From contig NZ_JSYP01000025.1 in the NCBI RefSeq assembly GCF_000813005.1, positions 1 to 53,934 of the forward strand: 53,934 nucleotides of DNA. The letters run 5' to 3'. Position 1 is the stretch's first letter. The number at the start of each line of letters is the position of its first letter. This document shows positions 40,363-48,271 of this stretch, piece after piece. The notes beneath the pieces were generated by a model, which saw only the letters and a program-made list of their open reading frames with translations, searched no databases and was not told the origin of the DNA. Source of the stretch: Flavobacterium sp. KMS (GTDB taxonomy: Bacteria > Bacteroidota > Bacteroidia > Flavobacteriales > Flavobacteriaceae). The position numbers and the translations under genes were made by a program.

Positions 40363-40956
40363 ATGTCAGATTTTTGGATTTATTTTCAAATAGGATTAAA
40401 ACACGTTCTAGATATTCATGCTTACGACCACGTAATGTTTCTAATGGCTTTAACCATTCCTTATGCATTTAAGGATTGGAAAAGAATTTTGCTTCTTGTA
40501 ACTATTTTTACAGTTGGGCATACATTAGCATTGTTGCTTTCGGTTTACGGAATCGTTACTATTAAAGTAAATATTGTCGAATTTTTAATTCCGATAACTA
40601 TTTTAATAACAGCCTTTTTTAATTTTTTTACAGCAGGAAAATCATCCAAGACAGAGAGTATTAATTTAGTGTTTTTTATAACACTTTTCTTTGGGATAAT
40701 TCATGGTTTAGGATTCTCTAATTATTTTAAAACAATATTAGGAGGTAGTCCATCATCAAAATTATTACCATTAGGAGAATTTGCATTAGGGATTGAGGCA
40801 GCTCAAATTATTGTGGTTTTTGTAGTTTTAATAATCTCATATATTGTACAGACTATTTTTCGTTTTTCAAAACGTGACTGGACTTTGGCGATGTCGGCAT
40901 TTATAATAGGTGTTGTAATCCCGATGGTTATTGAGAGCGAAATATGGAGCAGATAA
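40363..40956 (+). CDS. HupE/UreJ-family membrane protein
   Basis: This 197-residue protein has about six helices. The family-typical opening GLKHVLDIHAYDHVMFLMAL contains the His/Asp residues (HVLDIHAYDH) that probably coordinate metal, and VTIFTVGHTLALLL and GIIHGLGFSNYF carry further conserved histidines. HupE and UreJ relatives are thought to transport nickel or cobalt. No urease or hydrogenase genes are in the window, so the metal is unknown. The three-base gap to the deaminase gene implies co-transcription. Confidence 0.85.
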   Translation: MSDFWIYFQIGLKHVLDIHAYDHVMFLMALTIPYAFKDWKRILLLVTIFTVGHTLALLLSVYGIVTIKVNIVEFLIPITILITAFFNFFTAGKSSKTESINLVFFITLFFGIIHGLGFSNYFKTILGGSPSSKLLPLGEFALGIEAAQIIVVFVVLIISYIVQTIFRFSKRDWTLAMSAFIIGVVIPMVIESEIWSR

Positions 40957-40959
40957 AAA

Positions 40960-41394
40960 ATGGAAAAGAAAAAATTAAATAGATACGACAAAGCCTATTT
41001 GCGAATAGCTAAAGAATGGAGTTTGTTGTCGTATTGCAAGCGCAAGCAAGTTGGTGCAATTATCGTAAAAGACCGCATGATTATTTCTGATGGTTATAAC
41101 GGTACACCATCTGGGTTTGAGAACTGTTGTGAAGATGAAGAAGGATTAACGCGCTGGGATGTTTTGCATGCCGAGGCAAATGCTATTTTAAAAGTAGCGC
41201 GATCTACTCAATCTTGCGAAGGAGCAACGTTGTATATAACGCTTTCTCCATGTAAAGAATGTAGTAAATTAATTCATCAATCGGGGATAAAAAGAGTTGT
41301 TTACCAAAACGGATATCGTGATGATGCAGGTATTCAATTCTTAATAAAAGCAGGCGTAGAGGTAGAACATATTCCTGTGTTAGAAGAAGAATAA
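40960..41394 (+). CDS. dCMP deaminase family protein (ComEB-like)
   Basis: This 144-residue zinc-dependent deaminase has the active-site HAEANAIL (zinc His and catalytic Glu) and LSPCKECSKLI (the two zinc cysteines, PCxxC). An N-terminal YLRIAKEWSLLSYCKRKQVG and the loop GYNGTPSGFENC are typical of deoxycytidylate deaminases. The reaction would convert dCMP to dUMP for dTMP synthesis. Allosteric regulation by dCTP/dTTP is family knowledge, not visible here. It lies between the HupE-like gene and the S41 protease gene (80-base gap). Confidence 0.93.
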   Translation: MEKKKLNRYDKAYLRIAKEWSLLSYCKRKQVGAIIVKDRMIISDGYNGTPSGFENCCEDEEGLTRWDVLHAEANAILKVARSTQSCEGATLYITLSPCKECSKLIHQSGIKRVVYQNGYRDDAGIQFLIKAGVEVEHIPVLEEE

Positions 41395-41474
41395 AGTTAC
41401 AGTAATTTCAAGATACACGGTTACTTATGAAGAATAGCAATAATCTGTTCTCATAAATTAAATATTAACTACAT

Positions 41475-43052
41475 ATGAAATTCAATCCTAAATATTTGCC
41501 AATAGTTATTGGAGTAACTTTAGCTCTGGGAACTGTCCTTGGAGGTATGTTAAACGCTCCGGTACAGGATCAGTTTTTGGCTAAAACCAACTCTAAGAAC
41601 AAACTCAACAAATTAATTGATTTCATCAATAATGAGTATGTAGATAGTGTAGATACCGATTCTATTGTAAACCTTACAGTAGATAATATATTATCAAAGC
41701 TAGATCCCCATTCTGTTTATATCCCGCCAAGCGAACAAGCAGAAGTTGCCGAAAGTATGAAAGGTGATTTTGTAGGCATTGGTGTAAATTTTTATATGTA
41801 TAGAGATTCCGTTGCGATTATAAAACCAGTAGAAAATGGCCCTTCGGCAAAAGCAGGAATTCTAGCCGGTGATAGGATTTTATACGTAGGAAAAACAAAA
41901 TTGTTTGGTCGAAAACTTCCTTCAGATAGTCTATTTGCTAAATTAAAAGGAGAAAAAGGAACAGAGATAGAGCTGACAGTTTATAGAAAATCAGAACAAA
42001 AGAAATTAAAAGTCAAAATAAAGAGAGACGTTATTCCGATAAAAAGTGTTGATGTCTCGATGTTATTAGATAAAAATACTGGATATATAAAAATCAATCG
42101 TTTTGCAGAGACCACCTTTGCGGAGTTTAAATCGGGTTTAACCAAATTAAAACAAAATGGAATTGAGTCGCTTATTATCGACCTTCGTGATAATGGTGGA
42201 GGGTATATGGAAGAAGCAGTTGCGATTGCAGATGAATTCCTGAAAAACAAACAACTGATTGTTTTTACCAAAAATAAAAATGGACAAACAGAGAAAACCT
42301 ATGCCACAGGAACCGGAAGTTTTGAAAACGGAAAAGTATCTATTTTAATCAACGAAAATAGTGCTTCGGCAAGTGAGATTCTGGCAGGAGCAATACAGGA
42401 TAATGATAGAGGAAATATAATTGGTCGCCGTTCTTTTGGAAAAGGATTGGTGCAACGCGAAATGGATTTTAATGACGGTTCTGCTGTACGATTAACTGTT
42501 GCAAGATATTACACACCAACAGGTCGTTCTATCCAGAAGCCATATAGCCACGGAAACGAAGATTACTTTAAAGAATCAGATTCCCGTTTTAATAACGGAG
42601 AGTTATATAGTAAAGACAGTATTAAGGTTGTTGATACATTAAAATATAAAACACCAAAAGGTAAAATTGTTTACGGAGGTGGAGGTATAGTGCCAGATGT
42701 TTTTGTACCTATCGAAATGGAACATGGTAGCGAAGGCTCGGCTTATTTACTACAAACTGGTATCGTAGGGCATTTTGTTTTTGAGCAGTTGGATAAAAAC
42801 CGAAAAGCATTCACAGGATTGAATTATAAAGAATTTATCGCCAAAATGCATGCGACGGATGATTATTTTAAATCGTTTCAAAAATATCTTTCTATTAACG
42901 GATTAGATTTAAAATTAGATAAAAATAAAGCAATCATTAGTCGTTATATTACAGCTGAATTTGCTCGACAATTGTATGGCGAAATTTACTATTACGATGT
43001 GATTCTTAAAAATGATGCAATGATTAAGGCTGTTTTAAATCAGAAGAAATAA
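41475..43052 (+). CDS. S41-family C-terminal processing protease (CtpA-like)
   Basis: This 525-residue periplasmic protease has an N-terminal signal anchor (about 7-27; YLPIVIGVTLALGTVLGGML). A PDZ domain follows (about 85-170; VGIGVNFYMYRDSVAIIKPV, then SAKAGILAGDRILYV). The peptidase core has IIDLRDNGGGYMEEAVAIAD, the nucleophile serine in INENSASASEILAGAIQDND, and the catalytic lysine in SFGKGLVQREM. A C-terminal helical region of about 130 residues follows. Such proteases trim C-termini of periplasmic or envelope proteins. The downstream NTF2-like gene follows after 17 bases, suggesting an operon. Confidence 0.92.
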   Translation: MKFNPKYLPIVIGVTLALGTVLGGMLNAPVQDQFLAKTNSKNKLNKLIDFINNEYVDSVDTDSIVNLTVDNILSKLDPHSVYIPPSEQAEVAESMKGDFVGIGVNFYMYRDSVAIIKPVENGPSAKAGILAGDRILYVGKTKLFGRKLPSDSLFAKLKGEKGTEIELTVYRKSEQKKLKVKIKRDVIPIKSVDVSMLLDKNTGYIKINRFAETTFAEFKSGLTKLKQNGIESLIIDLRDNGGGYMEEAVAIADEFLKNKQLIVFTKNKNGQTEKTYATGTGSFENGKVSILINENSASASEILAGAIQDNDRGNIIGRRSFGKGLVQREMDFNDGSAVRLTVARYYTPTGRSIQKPYSHGNEDYFKESDSRFNNGELYSKDSIKVVDTLKYKTPKGKIVYGGGGIVPDVFVPIEMEHGSEGSAYLLQTGIVGHFVFEQLDKNRKAFTGLNYKEFIAKMHATDDYFKSFQKYLSINGLDLKLDKNKAIISRYITAEFARQLYGEIYYYDVILKNDAMIKAVLNQKK

Positions 43053-43069
43053 CGCTAAATTTTATCAAA

Positions 43070-43435
43070 ATGGAAGTAAAGACTATTGTAAATGCCGAAA
43101 TTGAGCTTTTAGCTGCTATTAAAAATGCAGATGTTTTAGCTCTGGAAAAGATTCTACATGATGATTTATTGTTTAACTTACCAGATGGGCAAACGATTAC
43201 CAAGGAATTCGATTTAGATACCTATCGCTCAGGTAAAATTAAAATAGATGTTCTGGAAGCTTCAGATCAAATTATTAATGTAATTGATGATTCAGCAGTT
43301 GTTGGAGTTACTATTTTGCTAAAAGGGAAATATGATAATGATCCTATAGATGGTGTTTTTAGATATATAAGAGTTTGGAAACAATTCGATGACAATTTAA
43401 AAGTTATTGCAGGGAGCTGCATACAATTAAAATAG
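43070..43435 (+). CDS. NTF2-like (SnoaL/DUF4440-type) protein
   Basis: This 121-residue cone-shaped alpha+beta protein of the NTF2-like superfamily begins IVNAEIELLAAIKNADVLAL (helices 1-2), then LHDDLLFNLPDGQTITKEFD, and ends in antiparallel strands (GVFRYIRVWKQFDDNLKVIA). Members range from small-molecule isomerases to binding proteins, and no catalytic residue is evident. It is probably co-transcribed with the S41 protease gene. It is cytoplasmic, with no signal peptide. Confidence 0.8.
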   Translation: MEVKTIVNAEIELLAAIKNADVLALEKILHDDLLFNLPDGQTITKEFDLDTYRSGKIKIDVLEASDQIINVIDDSAVVGVTILLKGKYDNDPIDGVFRYIRVWKQFDDNLKVIAGSCIQLK

Positions 43436-43480
43436 AATTAATGAGTTTAACTTAGCGAACTTCACAGTTAAATAATAAAC

Positions 43481-43792
43481 ATGAAAAATTTAAAAAGAAT
43501 AAGTTTTTTGTTGGTCTTAATGGTTTTTGTAATTTCTTGTGCATGTATGAAAGATAAAAATACGATTTCAGGAAAAGTAGAATCTATCGAGTTTGGTAAA
43601 GACGGTTATACTGCAAAAGTAAAGACGGAGAAAAACGAAATTTACTATGCTACAATAAGCATTGTAAATGTGGGCGGTCCTGAAAATTATAAGAAACTAA
43701 AAGAAGGAGATGAGGTTTCTTTAAAAGGAGAAATCTGGAAAGCTGATACCGAGAAACATATAAAAGTAAAAGAGATTGTTTCTGTAAAATAA
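43481..43792 (+). CDS. Small lipoprotein of unknown function
   Basis: This 103-residue protein has a lipoprotein signal (about 1-20; KRISFLLVLMVFVISC, Cys 20) followed by a single small beta-rich domain (TISGKVESIEFGKDGYTAKV and LKEGDEVSLKGEIWKAD), which resembles an OB-like strand order. I do not recognise a family. It lies 45 bases after the NTF2-like gene and is the last plus-strand gene before the large palindromic element. Confidence 0.75.
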   Translation: MKNLKRISFLLVLMVFVISCACMKDKNTISGKVESIEFGKDGYTAKVKTEKNEIYYATISIVNVGGPENYKKLKEGDEVSLKGEIWKADTEKHIKVKEIVSVK

Positions 43793-43836
43793 GTTAATGC
43801 TAAAGCATTAAAATTGTTGAAATATTAAGATTTTTG

Positions 43837-44180
43837 AACCATTAAGACATTAAGTTTATTAAGCTTAGTCTAATGGTTTTTCTTTTTTTACTATTTAAGA
43901 GATTAAGTTTAACCCGTTGGGTGCAATTAATTTTAACACATAGAAACATAGGTCTTGTACGCACAAAAAAGGCGTTTCACTTGTTTTTAAATGCACATAG
44001 CTAGCTATGTGAAAGGAATGTATTTCTTTTTGTTCTCTTTTTTACACATAAAAGCTATGTTTCTATGCGTTAAATATTTTTTTCACGACCCGAGCGAAGC
44101 GAATAGACGCAGTAATTGCACCCAACGGGTTAAGTTTGTAAAGTGTCTAAAACTTAATTCTTCTTAATTTCTTAATGGTT
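43837..44180. repeat. Nested inverted-repeat element of about 344 bp
   Basis: This element fills the 417-base gap between the lipoprotein and FAD-protein genes. Four nested pairings share one axis. The outer arms 43837-43854 and 44163-44180 (AACCATTAAG core) match at 17 of 18 positions. The second arms, 43909-43929 and 44113-44133, pair perfectly over 21 bases and contain CCGTTGGGTGCAATT. The third arms, 43932-43951 and 44055-44074, match at 19 of 20. A perfect 18-bp palindrome, CACATAGCTAGCTATGTG, lies at 43994-44011, off-centre. No open reading frame is inside. It looks like a non-coding mobile or structured repeat (MITE- or REP-like). Confidence 0.78.
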
Positions 44181-44209
44181 TAAAATGAAAAAAATTGATG
44201 TTTTAAAAG

Positions 44210-44815
44210 TTATCGAGTACTGTCGTGTACATGAGTTTGCACGCCGTTATTCCATACCGTTAAGATATCCGTTGCAACGGCAGCTCCACTTCCTGCAGCA
44301 ATTGCAAGTTGGCTTCTCCAGCCAGCCAGAGTACCAATTACATAAATACCTTCAGCAACTTTATGGTCGATGTTTTTTAACTGAATTCGTTGTTTTTCGG
44401 GAAGCGCTTTTTTATGAGGTTCGATATATTGTATCAAGCCTTCGATAGCAAAAGTATTTGCAGAACCAATCCCTACAACTATCATTTTGGTTTTATAAGA
44501 GCTTCTGTTTGTAGTAATTAAAAATTCAGGATATTCACCTTCTATTTTTATTACTTTCTCATTTGGGATTTGCTCAATATGCGGATACGCTTGGCTTAAA
44601 TGTTCGGTACTTTCAGATAATAATTCAGAACCTAATTTTCCAGGAGCAATACCATAAGCATTATTAAAAAGAGCTTCTTGAAGAGAAGAGTTTTTTTGGT
44701 GAGTAAAAACCCCAATTTTTTTGTCAATAGCAAAAGGTTTATTTTGTGCAGATCCTAAAACAAGTGCACAGGACATGCTTGATACCCCTCCGCCAATAAT
44801 TAAAACGTCAAACAT
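44210..44815 (-). CDS. FAD-binding oxidoreductase, thioredoxin-reductase-like, short
   Basis: This 201-residue protein has the dinucleotide motif VLIIGGGVSSMSCALVLGSA at the N-terminus, a central MIVVGIGSANTFAIEGL and the C-terminal FAD segment GIYVIGTLAGWRSQLAIAAG. It covers only the FAD-binding halves of a thioredoxin-reductase fold. The NADPH-binding domain (about 120 residues) and the CxxC redox pair are absent. It may therefore bind FAD without the usual reductase cycle or need a partner. It is the last gene of a minus-strand run with the small membrane protein gene (one-base gap). Confidence 0.78.
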   Translation of the reverse strand: MFDVLIIGGGVSSMSCALVLGSAQNKPFAIDKKIGVFTHQKNSSLQEALFNNAYGIAPGKLGSELLSESTEHLSQAYPHIEQIPNEKVIKIEGEYPEFLITTNRSSYKTKMIVVGIGSANTFAIEGLIQYIEPHKKALPEKQRIQLKNIDHKVAEGIYVIGTLAGWRSQLAIAAGSGAAVATDILTVWNNGVQTHVHDSTR

Positions 44816-44816
44816 A

Positions 44817-45020
44817 TTATTGTTGATCGTTCATCTTTTCTTCTATTTTTTTAGAAACTCTAAAAATTAAAAGAATTAGTACAGCGCAAAATGAAGCAGC
44901 GATTCCAATAAAAGCTACCATGCTATCTCCTTGTAAAGGATTCTGAAAGTCAAGCAAAGTAATATTGAAAATAATCAAAGCTAATGCTAAAAGCACTAAT
45001 ATGGAAGTAAAAATTTTCAT
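44817..45020 (-). CDS. Small two-helix membrane protein
   Basis: This 67-residue protein has two hydrophobic segments (about 4-22 and 34-54; AFIGIAASFCAVLILLIF) and a charged C-terminal tail, VSKKIEEKMNDQQ. I do not recognise a family. It is almost fused to the FAD-protein gene downstream (one-base gap), so the two products may work together. It lies 127 bases after the MarC-family gene on the same strand. Confidence 0.7.
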   Translation of the reverse strand: MKIFTSILVLLALALIIFNITLLDFQNPLQGDSMVAFIGIAASFCAVLILLIFRVSKKIEEKMNDQQ

Positions 45021-45147
45021 AGGACAATTATTTATTTCTAACTATTAAGAGAAATAGATAAATACTGAAACGTTGTTTTTTGGATCCCTAAAACGAATAT
45101 TCTGGTATTTAAGTATTTCTGAGGGGGTAAATTTATGAAAATTAATT

Positions 45148-45726
45148 TTAGACAAACAAACCTTTAACATTAGCTGCAAATAATTTAACAGCAATGGCCA
45201 AAAGGACTACGCCAAAAGTCTTACGAACTACGCCAAGTCCATTCTCACCAAGTAATTTTTCGATTTTAGAAGAAGATTTTAAAACGATATATACCAAGAT
45301 AATATTCAGTATAATTGCGATAACTATATTTATAGTATGAAATTGAGAACGCAAGGATAATAAAGTTGTCATTGTACCTGCTCCGGCAATTAACGGAAAT
45401 GCTAATGGAACGATTGATGCAGAGCTTGCTTCTTCGTTGCGATATATATGTATACCAAGAATCATCTCTAAGGCTAAGAAGAATAAAACAAAAGATCCTG
45501 CTACAGCAAAAGAGTGAACATCGATACCAATTATTTTAAGAAAACCTTCTCCGATAAAAAGGAAAATAATCATGATAAGACCAGCTACTATTGAGGCTTT
45601 TTCAGATTCGATATGCCCGACTTTTGATCTTAAATTAACAATGATTGGGATAGAACCCACAATATCAATTACTGCAAATAACACCATCCCGACAGTGATA
45701 ATTTCCTTAAAATCAATTTCTAGCAT
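45148..45726 (-). CDS. MarC-family integral membrane protein
   Basis: This 192-residue protein has six helices covering the family (VGMVLFAVIDIVGSIPIIVN, PLAFPLIAGAGTMTTLLSLR, and VVRKTFGVVLLAIAVKLFAA). MarC proteins were linked by name to multiple antibiotic resistance, but that link has been withdrawn. Some related proteins have been proposed as amino-acid transporters, so function should be left open. It is the first gene of a minus-strand set of three. Confidence 0.88.
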   Translation of the reverse strand: MLEIDFKEIITVGMVLFAVIDIVGSIPIIVNLRSKVGHIESEKASIVAGLIMIIFLFIGEGFLKIIGIDVHSFAVAGSFVLFFLALEMILGIHIYRNEEASSASIVPLAFPLIAGAGTMTTLLSLRSQFHTINIVIAIILNIILVYIVLKSSSKIEKLLGENGLGVVRKTFGVVLLAIAVKLFAANVKGLFV

Positions 45727-46063
45727 AATTTTTTGATTTAGTGTTTAAAGATGTGCAAAGTTAGATAATAAAGTTAGGGCTTTTTCATAAGAAATTAGCA
45801 ATAGTGTATTTTTGTTATAAAAACACGTGTTGTTGTGTAAAATAATGATTTTTATAACAAAATTTTGTTTTTACTTCAAGGATTCGCAAAGATTATTAGT
45901 AAACTCATGAGCGAAAATGGCTGGCAGGGTTTTGAAAAGGTTTCGATATGTCTTCTAAAATTTAATTTTTCGTTGCTTTTGTTGACGAAAAAAAAACTTT
46001 GGGGTTAAATTTCAACACATTCTGCAGTAAAAATTTAATCTCATTTCATCTGTTTTCTTTGCC

Positions 46064-46071
46064 TATCTTTG
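46064..46071 (+). promoter_or_regulatory. Perfect -7 element TATCTTTG of the DUF3109 gene
   Basis: TATCTTTG ends 29 bases before ATG 46101. It lies within a longer frame opening at 45999, supporting the inner ATG. Confidence 0.55.
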
Positions 46072-46100
46072 CACTTTATAAATTTCAGTATTTTATTATC

Positions 46101-46670
46101 ATGTTTCAATTAGGGAAAACCATCGTTTCGGAAGATATTCTTGAAAAAGAATTTGTTTGCAATTTATCAGCTTGTAAAGGTGCTTGCTGTGTTGATGGTG
46201 ATGCTGGGGCTCCGCTAAGCGAAGAAGAAACAAAGATATTAGAAGAAATATACCCAAAAGTTAAGCCGTTTTTACGCAAAGAAGGAATTGCAGCAATCGA
46301 AGCGCAAGGAACTTGGGTAAAAGGTACAGATGGTGATCTGGAAACACCATTAATTGATAATAAAGATTGCGCCTATGTAATCTTTGATGGTAAAACTGCG
46401 CTTTGTGGTATCGAGCAAGCCTATAATCAGGGAATCGTAACCTGGAAAAAACCAGTTTCTTGCCATTTATATCCAATCCGAGTAAAAGATTTTACCGAGT
46501 TTGCAGCAGTTAATTATGACAAATGGGATATTTGTGATGCTGCCTGTTCTTTAGGTCAGGAACTTGAAGTTCCAGTCTATAAATTTGTAAAAGAAGCGTT
46601 AATTCGCAAGTTTGGAGAAGATTGGTATATGGAACTTGATAAAGTTGCACAAGACATGAAACGCTCTTAA
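46101..46670 (+). CDS. DUF3109 cysteine-rich protein
   Basis: This 189-residue cytoplasmic protein has an N-terminal cysteine cluster, FVCNLSACKGACCVDGDAGA, and further cysteines in DNKDCAYVIF, ALCGIEQAY, VSCHLYPIRV and WDICDAACSLG. There are about nine in all, arranged like a zinc or iron-sulfur site. This is the Bacteroidota DUF3109 family, related in pattern to YkgJ-type cysteine clusters, and no function is established. The start is ATG 46101, since the promoter element falls inside the longer frame. It is a single gene between MarC (divergent) and the nrdB leader. Confidence 0.85.
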   Translation: MFQLGKTIVSEDILEKEFVCNLSACKGACCVDGDAGAPLSEEETKILEEIYPKVKPFLRKEGIAAIEAQGTWVKGTDGDLETPLIDNKDCAYVIFDGKTALCGIEQAYNQGIVTWKKPVSCHLYPIRVKDFTEFAAVNYDKWDICDAACSLGQELEVPVYKFVKEALIRKFGEDWYMELDKVAQDMKRS

Positions 46671-47012
46671 AAACATCCCATTTTTTTTACAAGGAAACAA
46701 TGCTGATATTGCAGTAAAAATTATTGCAAATGATCTGAAAAAAGATTTTTAAAAATTATAAAAAAGTCTTGCATTTTATTTCAAAAATCCTATATTTTAC
46801 GCTTGCTAACGTGAATTTGGACAGATTTAACTGTCTAATTTTCAGAATGTTAGTAATTGTATGAAAATTATTCTGTTTTTGTCCCTTTGTTAAAAACTAG
46901 ACTCGATTGTGAATAAGTTTGACTTTTATTTTAGCCAACAAATGACAATCTTTGTAGTCTACAGAAATGGATGAAAATCTATTGAAAATATTTAAAATAA
47001 AACACAACTATA
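46671..47012 (+). promoter_or_regulatory. 342-base gap: nrdB leader with -7 element
   Basis: No gene is supported here. TAAGTTTG at 46914-46921 is a perfect -7 element, with TTG at 46887 (24 bases upstream, slightly long for the -33 box). It lies 91 bases before the nrdB ATG, giving a leader of about 85 bases. Further upstream, GACAG-ATTTAA-CTGTC (46820-46835) could fold. No clear NrdR box was seen. Confidence 0.45.
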
Positions 47013-47990
47013 ATGTCACAAGTCGAACCAATTTTACAAGAAAATAAGAACCGTTTCGTAATTTTTCCTATCAAACATCATGATATCTGGGAATGGTACA
47101 AAAAAATGGAAGCTAGTTTTTGGACTGCTGAAGAAATTGATTTGCACCAAGACTTAAATGATTGGAATAATAAGTTATCTGACGACGAAAGATACTTTAT
47201 CAAACATATATTAGCATTCTTTGCTGCATCTGATGGAATCGTAAACGAAAATCTTGCTGAGAATTTTGTAAACGAAGTACAATATGCAGAAGCAAAGTTT
47301 TTTTACGGATTCCAAATTATGATGGAAAACATTCATAGTGAAACTTATTCATTATTAATTGATACTTACGTAAAAGACGAAGCAGAGAAAGATGATCTAT
47401 TTAATGCATTAGATGTTTTTCCAGCAATTGCCAAAAAAGCAAAATGGGCTTTAAAATGGATTGAATCAGATTCATTTGCAGAGCGTTTAATTGCTTTTGC
47501 AGCTGTAGAAGGAATCTTCTTTTCAGGAGCTTTTTGTTCTATTTATTGGTTGAAAAAACGTGGATTAATGCCAGGATTAACTTTCTCAAACGAGTTAATT
47601 TCTCGTGACGAAGGAGTTCATTGCGATTTTGCAGTGCATTTACACAACCACCATTTAATTAACAAAGTTCCTAAAGATAGAATTAAAGAAATTATCGTTG
47701 ATGCTTTAAACATCGAAAGAGAGTTTGTTACAGAATCTCTTCCAGTAAGTTTAATCGGTATGAATGCTGTCTTAATGACACAATATTTAGAATTTGTTGC
47801 CGATAGACTACTTGTTGAATTAGGATGTGACCGTGTTTACGGTTCAGCAAATCCGTTTGACTTTATGGATATGATTTCACTTCAGGGAAAAACCAATTTC
47901 TTTGAAAAACGTGTTGCAGAGTATCAAAAATCAGGTGTGATGAACACAGATAGTGATGCTCAAAAAATTTCATTCGATGCAGATTTTTAG
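47013..47990 (+). CDS. nrdB: Ribonucleoside-diphosphate reductase, class I, beta subunit
   Basis: This 325-residue di-iron protein generates the tyrosyl radical used by NrdA to make deoxyribonucleotides. Metal ligands and the radical site are in order: the Asp in AASDGIVNENL, FYGFQIMMENIHSETYSLLI (Glu and His ligands, with the radical Tyr four residues after His), FAAVEGIFFSGAFC and SRDEGVHCDFAVHLHNHH. The presence of the Tyr places it with class Ia/Ib-type enzymes and not the Tyr-less group. It precedes nrdA by 281 bases of structured intergenic sequence. This order (beta before alpha) is common in Bacteroidota. Confidence 0.95.
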   Translation: MSQVEPILQENKNRFVIFPIKHHDIWEWYKKMEASFWTAEEIDLHQDLNDWNNKLSDDERYFIKHILAFFAASDGIVNENLAENFVNEVQYAEAKFFYGFQIMMENIHSETYSLLIDTYVKDEAEKDDLFNALDVFPAIAKKAKWALKWIESDSFAERLIAFAAVEGIFFSGAFCSIYWLKKRGLMPGLTFSNELISRDEGVHCDFAVHLHNHHLINKVPKDRIKEIIVDALNIEREFVTESLPVSLIGMNAVLMTQYLEFVADRLLVELGCDRVYGSANPFDFMDMISLQGKTNFFEKRVAEYQKSGVMNTDSDAQKISFDADF

Positions 47991-48075
47991 ACAACAAAGC
48001 ATTTTAGCGATTACCACGACGCTCAAAAAACAAAAAATTAAGAAACGAAGGTTTCTATAACTAGACAATTTAAAA

Positions 48076-48233
48076 GTTGAATCTGATTTCCCCCAAATCG
48101 TAGATTCGACACTATCACTGACTAATTTTCAGCCTATATACCAGGTTGGGGAGAGGGTAACTATTGGAAATCTACTAATTTCCAAATTAATATAAAAACA
48201 CGCAATGTTTAAGTATAGAGGCTCGTCCTCTAT
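48076..48233 (+). ncRNA. Possible structured RNA element between nrdB and nrdA
   Basis: There are three successive hairpins. The first is 48076-48084 with 48102-48110 (GTTGAATCT and AGATTCGAC), with an inner GATTT/AAATC stem and a CCCCC loop. The second is 48164-48171 with 48178-48185 (TTGGAAAT and ATTTCCAA). The third is 48215-48221 with 48227-48233 (ATAGAGG and CCTCTAT). CCCCAA in the first loop region (48091-48096) can instead pair with TTGGGG at 48146-48151, which would give two exclusive folds. It is an unverified candidate; simple mRNA processing or attenuation is equally possible. Confidence 0.4.
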
Positions 48234-48271
48234 GCTTTCATTTTTTCAATAATAATTATAAAGGTAAGCTT

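Noticed and set aside
43837..44180. CRISPR array or tRNA cluster in the palindromic region
   Set aside because: The repeats are inverted and nested, not regularly spaced direct repeats, and no cloverleaf or cas gene is present.
46671..46752. Short frame reading NIPFFLQGNNADIAVKIIAN and then DLKKDF before a stop, after the DUF3109 gene
   Set aside because: It looks protein-like but has no start codon or family match and is under 30 residues. A relic is possible but cannot be supported.
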